Source of the DNA: Aricia agestis
Lineage: Eukaryota; Arthropoda; Insecta; Lepidoptera; Lycaenidae
Length of the DNA stretch: 64,000 bases
Direction: 5' to 3'
NCBI RefSeq assembly: GCF_905147365.1
Contig: NC_056416.1
Coordinates: 2,934,001-2,998,000 of the forward strand
Shown here: piece by piece, positions 10,564 to 20,510 of the stretch
How positions within the stretch are numbered: the first letter of the stretch is position 1
How the letters are laid out: every line of letters starts with the position of its first letter
Made by a program: the position numbers and the translations under genes
Notes under the pieces: generated by a model
Told to the model about the DNA's origin: nothing
The model's input: the letters and a program-made list of their open reading frames with translations, nothing else
The model's database searches: none

Positions 10564-11475
10564 CCCTCCGTGTACTAGGTGACTAATCTCACCATGCTGT
10601 ACTAGGTGGGGTGTGACATACCCCAACAATAAAAGGCAGCTAAATCCGAAAAAATGTTCATTGTGATTGTAAAATAATAAGTAATATTTTTAAATATCTA
10701 ATAATGAATTGGTTTAAGTAAAATAAATTCAATTTTACATTATAAAATACATTTTATAAGCAAAAATACAAAAACTTGACTTTTTCTTCAAACTATAAAC
10801 TATGCAATCTTTTCTTCAGAACAAAAATAAAATGGAGCCTATTACAATAAATTTTTTCTCAATTTCTAAGACTATAGTATATCAATTTAAAATAAACAAT
10901 ATGAAATAGATCTTGGTCACTTAAGTTTCCGCAATATTGACAGTTATTTAGTCACAAAAATTAGTATGTAAAATACATAATATGGACATATTATATTTTT
11001 TGTAAATGTGCCCAGTATGCCTATATATTAGTATAGGCCATATCCGGTATCACTCATTTGATCTTCATTACCAGCCGATTCTTGTTCGGAATTCATTAGC
11101 TCAGCGTCACAATCATCATCTTCTTTAGTCAGTGCTCGTAAAATATATTTTTTTCGATAACTGAGACATTTTTAGCAAAACTTATACCAGAAAATAATAT
11201 TTCATCAAGTTAAACACCAAATTAAACATATAAATAAATAAAAACAAAAGAATAAAAGCTACGTGATGTACTAGGTGGGGTATGTGATACCCAAGCGCAC
11301 TTTAAGCACATGTAACAGAATTGGTGATAGACATAGGACTGAATATTTGGTAGGAATTAAAGCAGCAACGTCTTATTTGCAGCTATTGAGGAAACTCGCA
11401 TACTTTTTTCGTTTAAAAATGCTATCAATTTTTTTTGCGCTGGGGTATGTCATACCCCACCTCGTACACGGAGGG
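10564..11475 (-). mobile_element. piggyBac-like element, internally deleted
   Basis: 912 bp between duplicated TTAA sites. Inverted ends CCCTCCGTGTACTAGGTG / CCCTCCGTGTACGAGGTG match at 17 of 18 positions and start with CCC, as piggyBac ends do. A subterminal motif GTACTAGGTGGGGT...ATACCCC recurs near 10599, 11266 and, inverted, at 11444. Only a short transposase-like N-terminal relic remains (next entry), so the element is non-autonomous. Confidence 0.85.
11031..11171 (-). pseudogene. Possible piggyBac transposase N-terminal relic
   Basis: A 47-codon open stretch without its own ATG, stop at 11028-11030. It reads basic then acidic: YRKKYILRALTKEDDDCDAE followed by LMNSEQESAGNEDQMSD. An acidic N-terminus before the DDE domain is usual in piggyBac transposases. 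The catalytic domain and C-terminal zinc-finger region are absent. The assignment rests mainly on the surrounding TTAA/TIR structure. Confidence 0.4.
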
Positions 11476-11588
11476 TTAAAAGGCCGGCGACGCACCTGCA
11501 GCTCTTCTGATGCTGCGAGTGTCCATGGAAGTTGCTTTCCATCAGGTGACCGTTTCCTCGTTTGTTCCCTTATTTCATAAAAAAATGA

Positions 11589-11956
11589 GAAATACCCAAT
11601 GTCCATGCAAGTCTACGGCGCAATATCAATGTAAAATTTTTCCTGCCCAATTTTAATTATAATTAATTATTATTAACCTTCGTCGAAAAACTCGTCACCT
11701 ATTTCAATTTACAGCATAATATTAAAGAAGTATGTATGTCTTATTCATATAAACACTCAAAGATGTTGGCGTTAATGAGACCACGAAAATTCGTGAGTAT
11801 TCGTGAGTCTTAAGGACTTTCCCGGTGAGTTTTCGAGAGACTATGAATATTGAATAATCTATTCAGTTTTTAGTTAATCAATAAAGGTAGTATGATTTAA
11901 GTCTTATTAAGGAACTCTTTGGTTAGTATTATTTTTGTTAGTAATGATTATAACAT
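11589..11956. other. AT-rich DNA without a gene
   Basis: GTGAGTATTCGTGAGT is a short tandem near 11793-11808. Otherwise unassigned. Confidence 0.4.
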
Positions 11957-11959
11957 TAA

Positions 11960-12107
11960 GGGTGGGTTGCACCAGAGCTGCGTAGTTATACTTAAGGTTA
12001 TCGTCAAATATGGCGTCCATTATGGACTTTTACTAGGAATTTGACAGTTCATTTGACATTTTAATAAAGTTAAAGTTATATTTAAAGTAAGTTGGTGCAA
12101 CCCACTC
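11960..12107. mobile_element. Harbinger-like MITE, 148 bp
   Basis: Ends GGGTGGGTTGCACCA and TGGTGCAACCCACTC are inverted complements (one mismatch). TAA flanks both sides (11957-11959, 12108-12110), matching the 3-bp duplication of PIF/Harbinger elements. Also contains GTTAAAGTTATATTTAAAGT near the right end. No coding sequence. Confidence 0.75.
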
Positions 12108-12156
12108 TAACTATATTATGATGATGAGTATTTTTAGAGACCAAAACCTCTACTTT

Positions 12157-12412
12157 TTTTAAATGAAATAAGGTGGTAAACGAGCAAACGGGTCACCTGA
12201 TGGAAAGCAACTTCCGTCGCCTATGGATACTCGCAACATCAGAAGAGTTGCTGGTGCGTTGTCGGCCTTTTAAGAGGGAGGGTAATAGGGAATTCCCTAT
12301 TCCCTTCCCTACCCGGAAGGGAATAGGGAAGGGTAGAGAAGAAATAGGAGAAGGTAGGGAAGGGAAAAGGGTAGGGGATTGGGCCACCGGTAAACTCACT
12401 CACTGCTAATTT
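12157..12412 (-). mobile_element. SINE-3 copy, head truncated
   Basis: Poly(A) side at left (T-run, AAATGAAATAAGGTGGTAAA), LINE-A-derived tail to about 12275, then the G-rich tract with a local palindrome (AATAGGGAATTCCCTATT), ending at CCGGTAAACTCACTCA. The 5' head present in other copies is missing. Confidence 0.8.
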
Positions 12413-12445
12413 AAATGGTAGATAATAATTGAAATACTAATATTA

Positions 12446-12657
12446 TAAATGCAAAAGTTTGTCTGTCTGTCTGTCTGTCCGTCTGTTAAAGTTTTTCTGT
12501 TACCTCTTCACGCTAAAACCACTGCTCCGGTTTTGCTGAAATTTAGTATTGAGGATAAGTCCCGGGAAAAGAGATAGGATACTTTTTATCCCGAAAATTT
12601 TACGGTTCCCGCGCGAATTTTGGCGCAACGGAGTTGGGGGCATCATTTAGTAATGGC
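12446..12657 (-). mobile_element. mini-me-like repeat, family R
   Basis: On the minus strand: start at ...GGCGCAACGGAGTTG, then CCCGGGAAAAG, core TTTTGCTGAAATTTAG, and a (GTCT)n end (GTCTGTCTGTCTGTCTGTCC). About ten copies with the same two ends occur in this window. The layout (conserved core plus GTCY microsatellite) is that of mini-me elements described in Diptera. Confidence 0.75.
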
Positions 12658-13248
12658 ATAAAGTCCAACATCATTGAATTGGACTCTCATCTGGAACATA
12701 ACACAGCTTTTACGTAAGCGCCTTCTTAACCTATTGTAGTCCTTACTCTGAGGGGCATGAAAACCCGACAAAATAATGAAGGATAGCTATTTAACCCATA
12801 AAACTTACTCTATGAAACCCTGCGAACTAGTGTTGCTAATCTGAAAATTGCACTTGACATTATTTTCTTTTCAAGTGCTGCCACCTATTAGTTCCTGCAG
12901 GCTTAGCTTGGCTACACTAGAAATGCGAAAGAATAGAAACGCTGACAATGCGGACAAACTCACAGATTTCCTCTACAATCCATCACTTTGTCTACTTTAC
13001 CGTAAGAATAAACCTTTCTATGGTGCTAAGCCTGGTGTTCGTTCCCTATAAAATTAACATAACATTATAACGCGATTGCATTACCATGTCGTGTATTAGT
13101 TGGATTAGTTGAGTTCACAGTTTAGCATAATCCATATCAATTGGCACGAACTGCCTGCCGATACATCAGCTCGGGAACATTGTTCAACGTTGCCAGAACT
13201 ATTGCCAGCACTGATTAAGGCTTCGAATAGAAGGAATAAAGAGAATAC
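12658..13248. other. Unassigned stretch
   Basis: The plus-strand frame around 13130-13245 stays open (HINWHELPADTSARE...) and might be an old LINE C-terminal tail, but I cannot assign it. Confidence 0.25.
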
Positions 13249-13608
13249 GCCTCCGTGGTCTAGTGGTATAGAGCGTGGCTCTTGACCCGGAGGTCGTGGG
13301 TTCGATTCCCGCGTCGGATACATGTTATTTCCAAGTTTGGTTAGGACAATGTAGGCTGATCACCTGATTGTCTGACAAGTAAAATGATCCATGCGTCGGA
13401 CGGGCATGTAAAAAGTCGATCCTGCGCCTGATCTTTCGCCGGTCGTGCCGGTCTTCCGTCCTACTGGGTTATGAGAGTAAAGGAATAGAGAGTACTCTTG
13501 TGTACCGCGCACACACTTGGGCACTATAAAAATTACTCCTGCGTAGTTGGCCTGGTTACAATGAAATCGGCCACCGTCACCGAAACCCGTGTGGGAGCTA
13601 TTATTATT
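13249..13608 (+). mobile_element. SINE-2, full-length copy 2
   Basis: Same head (GCCTCCGTGGTCTAGTGGTA, B box GGGTTCGATTCCCGCG), body and (ATT)n tail as the copy at 9539, with scattered differences. Followed immediately by CCGTGTGGGAGCTTTTACAC, which echoes the sequence just before the tail (CCGTGTGGGAGCT). Confidence 0.85.
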
Positions 13609-13735
13609 ATCCGTGTGGGAGCTTTTACACGTTTTCCGAATTCGATTTCCAAATTAGTTTTCCGTAGTTGGAAATCCGAATGCATGGAATCAGTAGAAAA
13701 TACGTTAACTGGCGCACACGTTCGCTTTTTTCCGT

Positions 13736-13762
13736 ACGTTTCGTTACGTTACGTTACGTTTC
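13736..13762. repeat. Short (CGTTA)n microsatellite
   Basis: TTACGTTACGTTACGTT tract, about four units. Confidence 0.7.
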
Positions 13763-14077
13763 AAGTGCAAGCTGGCGTGTCCGCGCGTTAAAAAATGGAA
13801 CCTTTGCGCTAGTGTCACGGAATTCCAAATCGCCAGCCTAGTCTACCGAACAGGCGAAAGTTTGTATGTTTGTAAGAAAGTAACAACGAATTTAATGAAA
13901 TATGTTATTAGTTAGAGTTAGTATTAGTTAGTATTGTTAGTAGTTAGAGTTGAAACTCTTGATTAACATGTAGAACAAAAAAAAATGTCTTACTCTAAGG
14001 TTAACTTTAGATAATACACTACTTCTTGTACATTCCGATTTCCGCCACACAAATGGCGTGCATTTAAAAAATATAAC

Positions 14078-14391
14078 TTTTTTTTATGAAATAAGGGGGC
14101 AAACGAGCAAACGGGTCACCTGGTGGAAAGCAACTTCCGTCGCCCATGGACACTCGCAGCATCAGAAGAGCTGCAGGTGCGTTGCCGGCCTTTTAAGAGG
14201 GAATAGGGTAATAGGGGAGGGTAGGGATGGGAAGGGAAGGGAATGGATTAGCGTAGGGGATTGGGCCTCCGGTAAACTCACTCACTCGGCGAAACACAGC
14301 GCTAGCGCTGTTTCACGCCGGTTTTCTGTGAGAACGTGGTATTTCTCCGGTCGAGCCAACCCATTCGTGCCGAAGCATGGCTCTCCCACGT
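14078..14391 (-). mobile_element. SINE-3, near full-length
   Basis: Order along the plus strand: T-run, TATGAAATAAGGGGGCAAAC, LINE-A-derived tail, G-rich tract, CCGGTAAACTCACTCACTCG, a small hairpin around CAGCGCTAGCGCTG, and the head CGGTCGAGCC...CGAAGCATGGCTCTCCCACG. The SINE reads on the minus strand, with head first and poly(A) last. Confidence 0.85.
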
Positions 14392-14938
14392 ATCCCACTT
14401 ATCGTAAAGGTAGGCGCATTTAGGTAGGCGTACGTATTTTTTATCCCGAAAAATACTATTTTCGTAAGATAATCATAAGCTTACTTAGAGAGAAACCTCG
14501 TGCTAATTAGGTTTAGTATTAATGCTTACAATCTTCAAAATTCTAATTTGACTTTCATCTTATTTTCTGAGAATTTCTCCAAATAAGGTTTAAATAGATA
14601 CTAATGTTTCAAAAGCCACAGATTTCTGATTAATTAGATAGAAATGATGAGTTCAAATTTTTGTTAAAATGAATGTAATTAGTTTAAGACATTTTCCGCT
14701 CTTCCAAAACTCATTAGTCTGATGTTAATCAAGCTTAAGATTTTTCACTGTACGATACGATGCCACGATATTATGTTGGTAATAGAGAATTGTAATTTAT
14801 AAAATTTGAATTTCTATGAATGAAGTGAGCCAAATTAAAACTATTGTCTTTTTCTATATAATTCTGTGTCAAATAAAATGTAAGCAAACTACATAGAAAT
14901 AACACATCAATTTTGACGGCTTTAGACTTAGGCTTTAC
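14392..14938. other. AT-rich DNA without a gene
   Basis: No supported feature. Confidence 0.4.
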
Positions 14939-15030
14939 TCTTTCAGCGCTGCTACTTTTACATCGAACCCTGTAAAGGGTACCTCTAAACACGCTAAAGT
15001 ATAATCACTTATTTTTGTTATACCCTGTAC
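14939..15030. mobile_element. Foldback MITE-Y, half copy
   Basis: TTTCAGCGCTGCTACTTTTA through TATAATCACTTATTTTTGTT to ACCCTGTA matches one arm of the complete MITE-Y copies at 40630 and 54738. The other arm is missing. Confidence 0.7.
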
Positions 15031-15321
15031 CAATGAGTTTCTAAAATACTAGAGTAGCAATGTCTTACAAAAGATTCTCAGAAATGCGTAACCACTTTTT
15101 TGTTCCAAAGACAATGTCAAGTCATATATTCGTTATGTCATTATGTATGTGAGATATGCCTGCAGGCATCTTCGAAGTGGCAACGCGTTGCTACCGTAAA
15201 CTTCCAATCTAGTTACGTTAGTAACATAGAATATCATTGCCCTGTACAATGACATTCTGCTGAAATTTCAAATAGGTGAGTTATTGTTAAAAGTTAGTGT
15301 GGTCTTTCATATTATACGATT

Positions 15322-15640
15322 GTTTTTTTGTTTATGAAATAAGGGGGCAAACGAGCAAACGGGTCACCTAATGGAAAGCAACTTCCGTCGCCCATGGACA
15401 CTCACAGCATCAGAAGAGCTGCAGGTGCGTTGCCGGCCTTTTAAGAGGGAATATAGGGTAATAGGGGAGGGTAGGGATGGGAAGGGAAGGGAATGGATTA
15501 TCGTAGGGGATTGGGCCTCCGGTAAACTCACTCACGGCGAAACACGCCGGATTTCTGTGAGAACGTGGTATTTCTCCGGTCGAGCCGGCCCATTCGTGCC
15601 GAAGCATGGCTCTCCCACGTATATATATATCCTCCCACGT
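15322..15640 (-). mobile_element. SINE-3 with target-site duplication
   Basis: Complete tail, G-rich tract and head. Flanked by ATTATACGATT (15311-15321) and ATTGTACGATT (15641-15651), an 11-bp duplication with one mismatch. This fixes the two ends of the SINE and shows LINE-type (target-primed) insertion. The head is duplicated over a short TATATATAT spacer (CTCCCACGT twice). Confidence 0.9.
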
Positions 15641-16021
15641 ATTGTACGATTCGCTGAAAATGGCCAATTTACATTGACGTTCATACTCTGTGGTAGCACG
15701 ATAAAATAATCGGAACATATTAAAGTCCTCAAAATATGAAAGTGTAATAAACTTTTTACTGTTATCTCGTCAATCTGCAACTCAGTGGCTTTACTGCTTG
15801 ATTTTTTACGAGTTCAACCCTGTTTATGTGAGTAATCAGCGTACATTCAGTAGGTCAATGAGTTATGTTAATTGTCGCTACAGGATTTTGTATGTTATAA
15901 ACCCTTTTTGTACCTTTAATAAAAATTAGTACGTTTAATAAACTTATTTTGTAAAGTCATCATGGTGGAAAGGGGAGCAAACTGTCGCCAAACCGAAACT
16001 TTTGTTATTATTCACTTAGGA

Positions 16022-16757
16022 CATAGTTTCTCAACCTTATTTTGCTCACCGCCCACTTTAAGAATATGTTTTTTTCTAGAGCCCCCATCTTAATTTTACG
16101 TACCATCTGTCGCGAATTTATAACAGCTATTGCCACGATTATATTATTTAAACGTAAGATATTACAAAAAATTATATAATTTAATCTATTTCATCTTGAA
16201 ATAATAAAAACCATTCGGAGTAAGCCATTTTAGTAAAATAAATCTGAAATTTCATGGTAGGGGTTGACCGCGGCTCCAAACCGGTTCGCTTGCCAGTTTA
16301 GATTATACACATACACAAAACATCGATTAATAATTATTAATTAATGTTTTGTGTATGTTTATTTTATTATAATTTCAACAAATATTAAGTATCTATTGAA
16401 AATTAAAATTTATACAATCATAATCTCTGTACTTTAACCTCGATTGTAGTACTTTTTATTTTATAGTTTTTAGTAATGATGATTTTAATCCATTGCTCGT
16501 CCTGCCAAAATACGTGCACACGTAATAAAAATGATTACAATACCAACATTAACAAAAATTAAACGATAATAATTTTTATTTTACTTTAGTACGTGATTTG
16601 CGTGTATTTTTTTGCCTTTTTAGACTATATTTTTAATCTACCCACGCCCCATCTGCGCCATCCCAATGCCCCCTAATTTTCTCTGGGTCTTCTACTGCCC
16701 CCTCGAAAGTCACAAATGCCCACAAGGGGACGTTATCGCCCACGTTGAGAACCTATG
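16022..16757. mobile_element. hAT-like non-autonomous element, 736 bp
   Basis: Ends CATAGTTTCTCAACC and GTTGAGAACCTATG are inverted complements (13 of 14). An 8-bp flank ACTTAGGA / ACTTCGGA (16014-16021, 16758-16765) is duplicated with one mismatch. Both features fit the hAT superfamily. The interior holds a hairpin (16309-16323 / 16344-16358) but no transposase frame. Confidence 0.8.
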
Positions 16758-16797
16758 ACTTCGGACAATATTATGTATTTCACCTTCACTCTCTCTT

Positions 16798-16893
16798 AAA
16801 CGTATGTACTTTCAGCGCTGCTGTACATTTTACAGTGACCTCTATACAAGGGACACATACATCCCTAAAGTATTATGACTTAGTTTTGTTACA
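16798..16893. mobile_element. Foldback MITE-Y, diverged half copy
   Basis: TACTTTCAGCGCTGCTG through CATCCCTAAAGTATTATGAC to GTTTTGTTACACCG matches one arm of MITE-Y with many changes. Confidence 0.6.
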
Positions 16894-16957
16894 CCGTATT
16901 TAAAAAGAAAGTGTGGCCTATACCTACTGACGTTACAAATCGTCGAGCATCAACTAT

Positions 16958-17000
16958 CATAAAGTTAATATACCTAGCGGAATAGAGCAACAATCTCGAG
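16958..17000. mobile_element. P-like MITE terminal fragment fused to SINE-1
   Basis: CATAAAGTTAATATACCTAG then CGGAATAGAGCAACAATCTC is the intact outer end of the P-like MITE (compare 30512-30554). It breaks off at CTCGAG and continues directly into the B-box region of SINE-1. Confidence 0.8.
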
Positions 17001-17165
17001 CCGGAGGTCACGGGTTCGAATCCCGCCGACGGAGCAAAATTTTTTCAAAGTTCCTGGGTCATGGATGTTGTGTATTAAATATTATGTGTATCATAATATA
17101 ATAAAAATCTTAAATATATGTATACGTGGACGTGGTGTGAAGCGTCCATAGATATTATTATTATT
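17001..17165 (+). mobile_element. SINE-1, 5'-truncated
   Basis: Starts inside the tRNA-like head (CCGGAGGTCACGGGTTCGAA, B box), then body (CTTAAATATATGTATACGTG) and the 3' end GGTGTGAAGCGTCCATAGAT with (ATT)n. It lacks the A box and the CTTCAGGTACTT segment, so it is a deleted copy. Confidence 0.8.
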
Positions 17166-17237
17166 ATTGAAAATACAGGAGTAAAAATAATAACGACAGA
17201 GTAGAATTTATAATAAACTACATTTTGTTTTTCTCGC

Positions 17238-17279
17238 CGGAACTGCATATTTTTTATTAGGAAAAAATATGCAGTTCCG
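17238..17279. repeat. Perfect hairpin, 18-bp arms, 6-nt loop
   Basis: CGGAACTGCATATTTTTT (17238-17255) and its exact complement (17262-17279) around ATTAGG. It borders a mini-me-like repeat tail. Confidence 0.85.
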
Positions 17280-17412
17280 ACGGCGGCGGCAGTAGGATAG
17301 GTCCTATATGGCCCTTCCCGGAACTCAGACTATCTCCATACCAAAATTGGTTTAGTGATCTAAGCAAGAAAGGGTAACAGACAGACAGAAAGACAGATAC
17401 AAGTTCGCATTT
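17280..17412 (+). mobile_element. mini-me-like repeat tail
   Basis: CTATCTCCATACCAAAATTG core, then GGGTAACAGACAGACAGAAA and TTCGCATTTATAATATTTGT, as at the 3' side of family R, but with a diverged upstream part. Confidence 0.6.
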
Positions 17413-17731
17413 ATAATATTTGTATGCAAATAGTTGTAAACAAAACATTTCAATTAAAGTTATCAGTTTACTGTACGAAAGCACGTTCAACATAATTTTC
17501 CCTGAATTTTCACCGCATAAACACATAGTTTTTACTATTTAATGCTGTTTAACATGGAGGTGGGCTAGGGATGTGCAAGACAAATTTAATAGAACCGCAT
17601 AGCTCGTTTCCGCATTGGGCATATGGTTGGCAACTAAAAAAAATTTGTTGTAGAGCGAACGTTCAGGAACCGTAGACGACAATAGATGTCAAGTAAATGA
17701 TATTAAGTGTATACGAAAGTGGTATATCTTA

Positions 17732-18058
17732 CAACTAGCCGTCCCGGCAAACGTTTATTTGCGATATAAAGTATTTCGCCATTGATTTCGCCCATATTAT
17801 TTTATTGAAGTGACTAAATAAGTATGTCACCATGGCAACGTCCATCGCTATCCCGTCGCACAAACAATGGTCACCGTCAGTCTCGAGTTGTAATAATTTA
17901 CTATGATTCATTCAACAAATGTACTTATCAATATAGTAATTACCCAATAGCCGATTCTCAGACCCACTGAATATGCATATAAAATTTGGTTAAAATCAGT
18001 AAAGCCGTTTCGGAAGAGTACGCGGCCTAACATTGTGACACGAGAATTTTATATATAT
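17732..18058 (+). mobile_element. mini-me-like repeat, family S, copy 1
   Basis: Begins CTAGCCGTCCCGGCAAACGT and ends GACACGAGAATTTTATATAT. Contains GTCACCATGGCAACGTCCAT, GCCGATTCTCAGACCCACTG and the core AAAATTTGGTTAAAATCAGT. Two further copies (27692, 31919) share both ends. Confidence 0.75.
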
Positions 18059-18060
18059 TT

Positions 18061-18652
18061 TAACGTAACATGTAGTAGAAACCGTAACGCAATAGGAATG
18101 CGATTTTGCTCTTACAAAGGCATGTTTACAAGCTTAATTTGACTAAGAAAAAACGAAATAAAATATTTTGATCATACTGTTTTACGTGAGGAAATTTATG
18201 ATACGAGTAGACAGTCTAAAAAGCCCTATCTGATGTTTTCTGATCAAATTTCTCTTCTTAGGTCTGCTGGAAGAAATCTCTTTAGAGATAAGCAGTACCT
18301 GTTGTGTCGTCTTTCTTTATAAGTATAACCACAGAATAGTACAAGTAGTATAACTTGTTACATTTTTTATATGCAATAAACGGTTAAATAAAAAAAAATA
18401 CTCCAATAGCTCTACAGCATAATAAGCGCCATTTACGGAAATCGTGACGTCACTAGTGAGTACTGCACTTGAGGCTGTAAAATCTGCGACCGCACATTTA
18501 CTTTGGGACAAAGACTCCCACCAACACCCTGATTCTACTATTGTAATGCAGCTTGGTTCCAATTGGATTCTTCTAAAACAAGAAAATATTATTCTCAAAT
18601 TAATTAAATCAAAGCCATGCTAACGCGATATTAAGTTTAAAACAAATATTTT
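18061..18652. other. Unassigned stretch
   Basis: No gene. TGACGTCACTAGTGAG at 18445-18460 contains a CRE-like palindrome (TGACGTCA) without other promoter features. Confidence 0.3.
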
Positions 18653-19016
18653 GTACTAGACGACGCCCGTAACTCCGTTGCGCCAAAATTCATTTATCAT
18701 GCGGGAACCATACACTTTTCCGCAACAAAAACTATCCTACGTCCTTTCCTGGGACTCGAAGTACCGCAATACCAAATTTCATCAAAAGCGGCTTAGCAGC
18801 TAAAGCGTGAAAAGATATATATTTATTTTTATAAAATAAGGTGGCAAACGAGCAAACGGGTCATCTGATGGAAAGCAACTACTGTCGCCCATGGACATTC
18901 GCAATATCAGAAGAGCTGCAGGTGCGTTGCCGGCCTTTTAAGAGGGAATATGCTCTCTTCTTGAAGGTTAACAAAAAGACAGACACATTTCGCATTAATT
19001 ATAATATTATGAATTA
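18653..19016 (+). mobile_element. mini-me-like repeat, family R, split by LINE-A
   Basis: 18653-18819 carries GACGACGCCCGTAACTCCGT through the core and AGCGTGAAAAGAT; 18970-19016 carries AAAAAGACAGACACATTTCG and TATAATATTATG. The LINE-A tail at 18820-18969 lies between, so the R copy is older. Confidence 0.8.
18820..18969 (-). mobile_element. LINE-A 3' end, heavily 5'-truncated
   Basis: AAATAAGGTGGCAAACGAGC through GGGAATATGCTCTCTTCTTG. The part upstream of the GGCCTTTTAAGAGG junction follows LINE-A, not the SINE-3 G-rich tract. Confidence 0.75.
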
Positions 19017-19289
19017 AAATAGTCTATGTAAATACTGTCGTGTCACAAGTGAGCTAGGATCCAAGAAAATATGTTTTCGTTAGATAAGAGATGGACTGGA
19101 TCGCAAAAGGAATGAAGCTGCATTGATGTTGCCTGAAAATAAGATAATTGGGGTACAGGTGCACCTCCCTAGTGCGATAAATTGCAGCCATATTATGTTA
19201 GAGATAAGTTTCAGAGGTGTGTTGCGACAATAGCACATTAGTACATTATTTACAATAGTAACACTACTATTTATAATATATTTGACTAG

Positions 19290-19330
19290 CTGTTGCCCGC
19301 AACTTCGTCCGCGTGAATGTACCTATGTTA
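19290..19330 (+). mobile_element. mini-me-like repeat start fragment
   Basis: CTAGCTGTTGCCCGCAACTT then CGTCCGCGTG, the shared opening of several lepidopteran short repeats. The continuation is not clear. Confidence 0.5.
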
Positions 19331-19689
19331 TTAAAATCGAGATTTAGAAAATTGAACACCGATCGATGACTATTTTATTTGGATCTATATTACACACGAA
19401 ATTTTTAATTTATATCAAAGACCCAGGAAACTTGAATCTCAGATACGGTACTTATCGTTTTAAAAAATCATTTCTTTGAAGACCGCTTGGCGTGGACAGG
19501 GGATGGGGGCCACAGGACAGGGAAAAGGAACATGTGACGGAGATAGAGGATATACTTCAGAAGACGGGATTTAATGTACGCATCAATCCCTCTTTAACCT
19601 GCCTCCGATTCACAGATTCATAACCTACAAATAAACCAGAACAAAATAACGCTTGAAGTTGTTTACTTACTTACCCACAATGTAATTTC
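19331..19689. other. Unassigned stretch
   Basis: No supported feature. Confidence 0.35.
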
Positions 19690-19862
19690 TTTATGGGCGT
19701 TGACCCACCGGCCACCACACATTCCCTCCACTGTATCTCCTGTGTCCCCAGGATCGATAGCGGTATCTAACCACGAAAGCCCTTTGATTTGATCTCAGGG
19801 AACTCGAGGGACAGAGGCTCAAACTGGTTTGGGACCCGCAACGAAATTAATCAGAAGAAAAT
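19690..19862 (-). mobile_element. Retroposon W, copy 1
   Basis: The reverse complement matches 20838-20998: AATTTCGTTGCGGGTCCCAA, GATACCGCTATCGATCCTGG, ACACAGGAGATACAGTGGAG. The two copies form an inverted pair about 1 kb apart. Confidence 0.7.
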
Positions 19863-20510
19863 GTGCGCTTTTATAATTTTGGACGTGGCGGTAATATCAA
19901 ATAATAATCAAAAGGGCATAAATTAACGTACCCAACGTTTTATTTTGGAAGTTGGCGTCCACGATAACGTGACGTCTGGAATTATAAATAGTAAAAATTG
20001 TAACTGAGCTAGGTATAGCTAAATTAATATTGAAATTTGTTGTGTTAGACTGTTGCCATTAATAATTGTGACCAAAACGCTTGAAGACACTGATTAAGTT
20101 CCTATAGAGCTGTCTACGTTATTACCGTAGTATGCGACATCAGATTTACACTGTAGGCTGTCTAGCATTGCAGTTCTTTCGTCTTGGCAGAAACCTCCTT
20201 TCTCCCAGAATATGATGAGAGGTTTATTCAAACATACTGCCTTCGGTCGTACATACTCTAACATTTCTACCTATGTGCTCGACCGATGCTAGTAACTTAG
20301 ATCCGTAAAATTTTACTTTAAAATTTCCATGGCCGGTAACGAATTGAGATACGCAGTGGTCAATATCCATCCAGGGTTTGGATAATCGTTTACGAATACC
20401 TATTAGGAAAAGTTTTTAAGATCGACCTTTGCTAGAATTGGTAATCACATTGGTTGTCGTTGTAAATTTCGAGGAGTTCCTTCAATTCCATTACTTATCA
20501 AGTCACCGTT

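Larger units (their letters stand above)
10461..11588 (+). mobile_element. SINE-3 copy split by a piggyBac-like element
   Basis: 10461-10563 is the middle of SINE-3 (GTTTACCGGAGG, then the C-rich tract) and 11476-11588 is its LINE-A-derived tail with an A-run. The head is missing. The interruption sits exactly at the TTAA of the SINE segment CCCTCTTAAAAGGCC, duplicated on both sides (10560-10563, 11476-11479). Confidence 0.85.

Noticed and set aside
12193..12409. Open frames rich in Leu/Pro/Ser or Arg/Glu/Gly over the SINE-3 tract (also 14058, 15371, 41228)
   Set aside because: They come from the purine/pyrimidine-biased tract of SINE-3 copies and recur at each copy.
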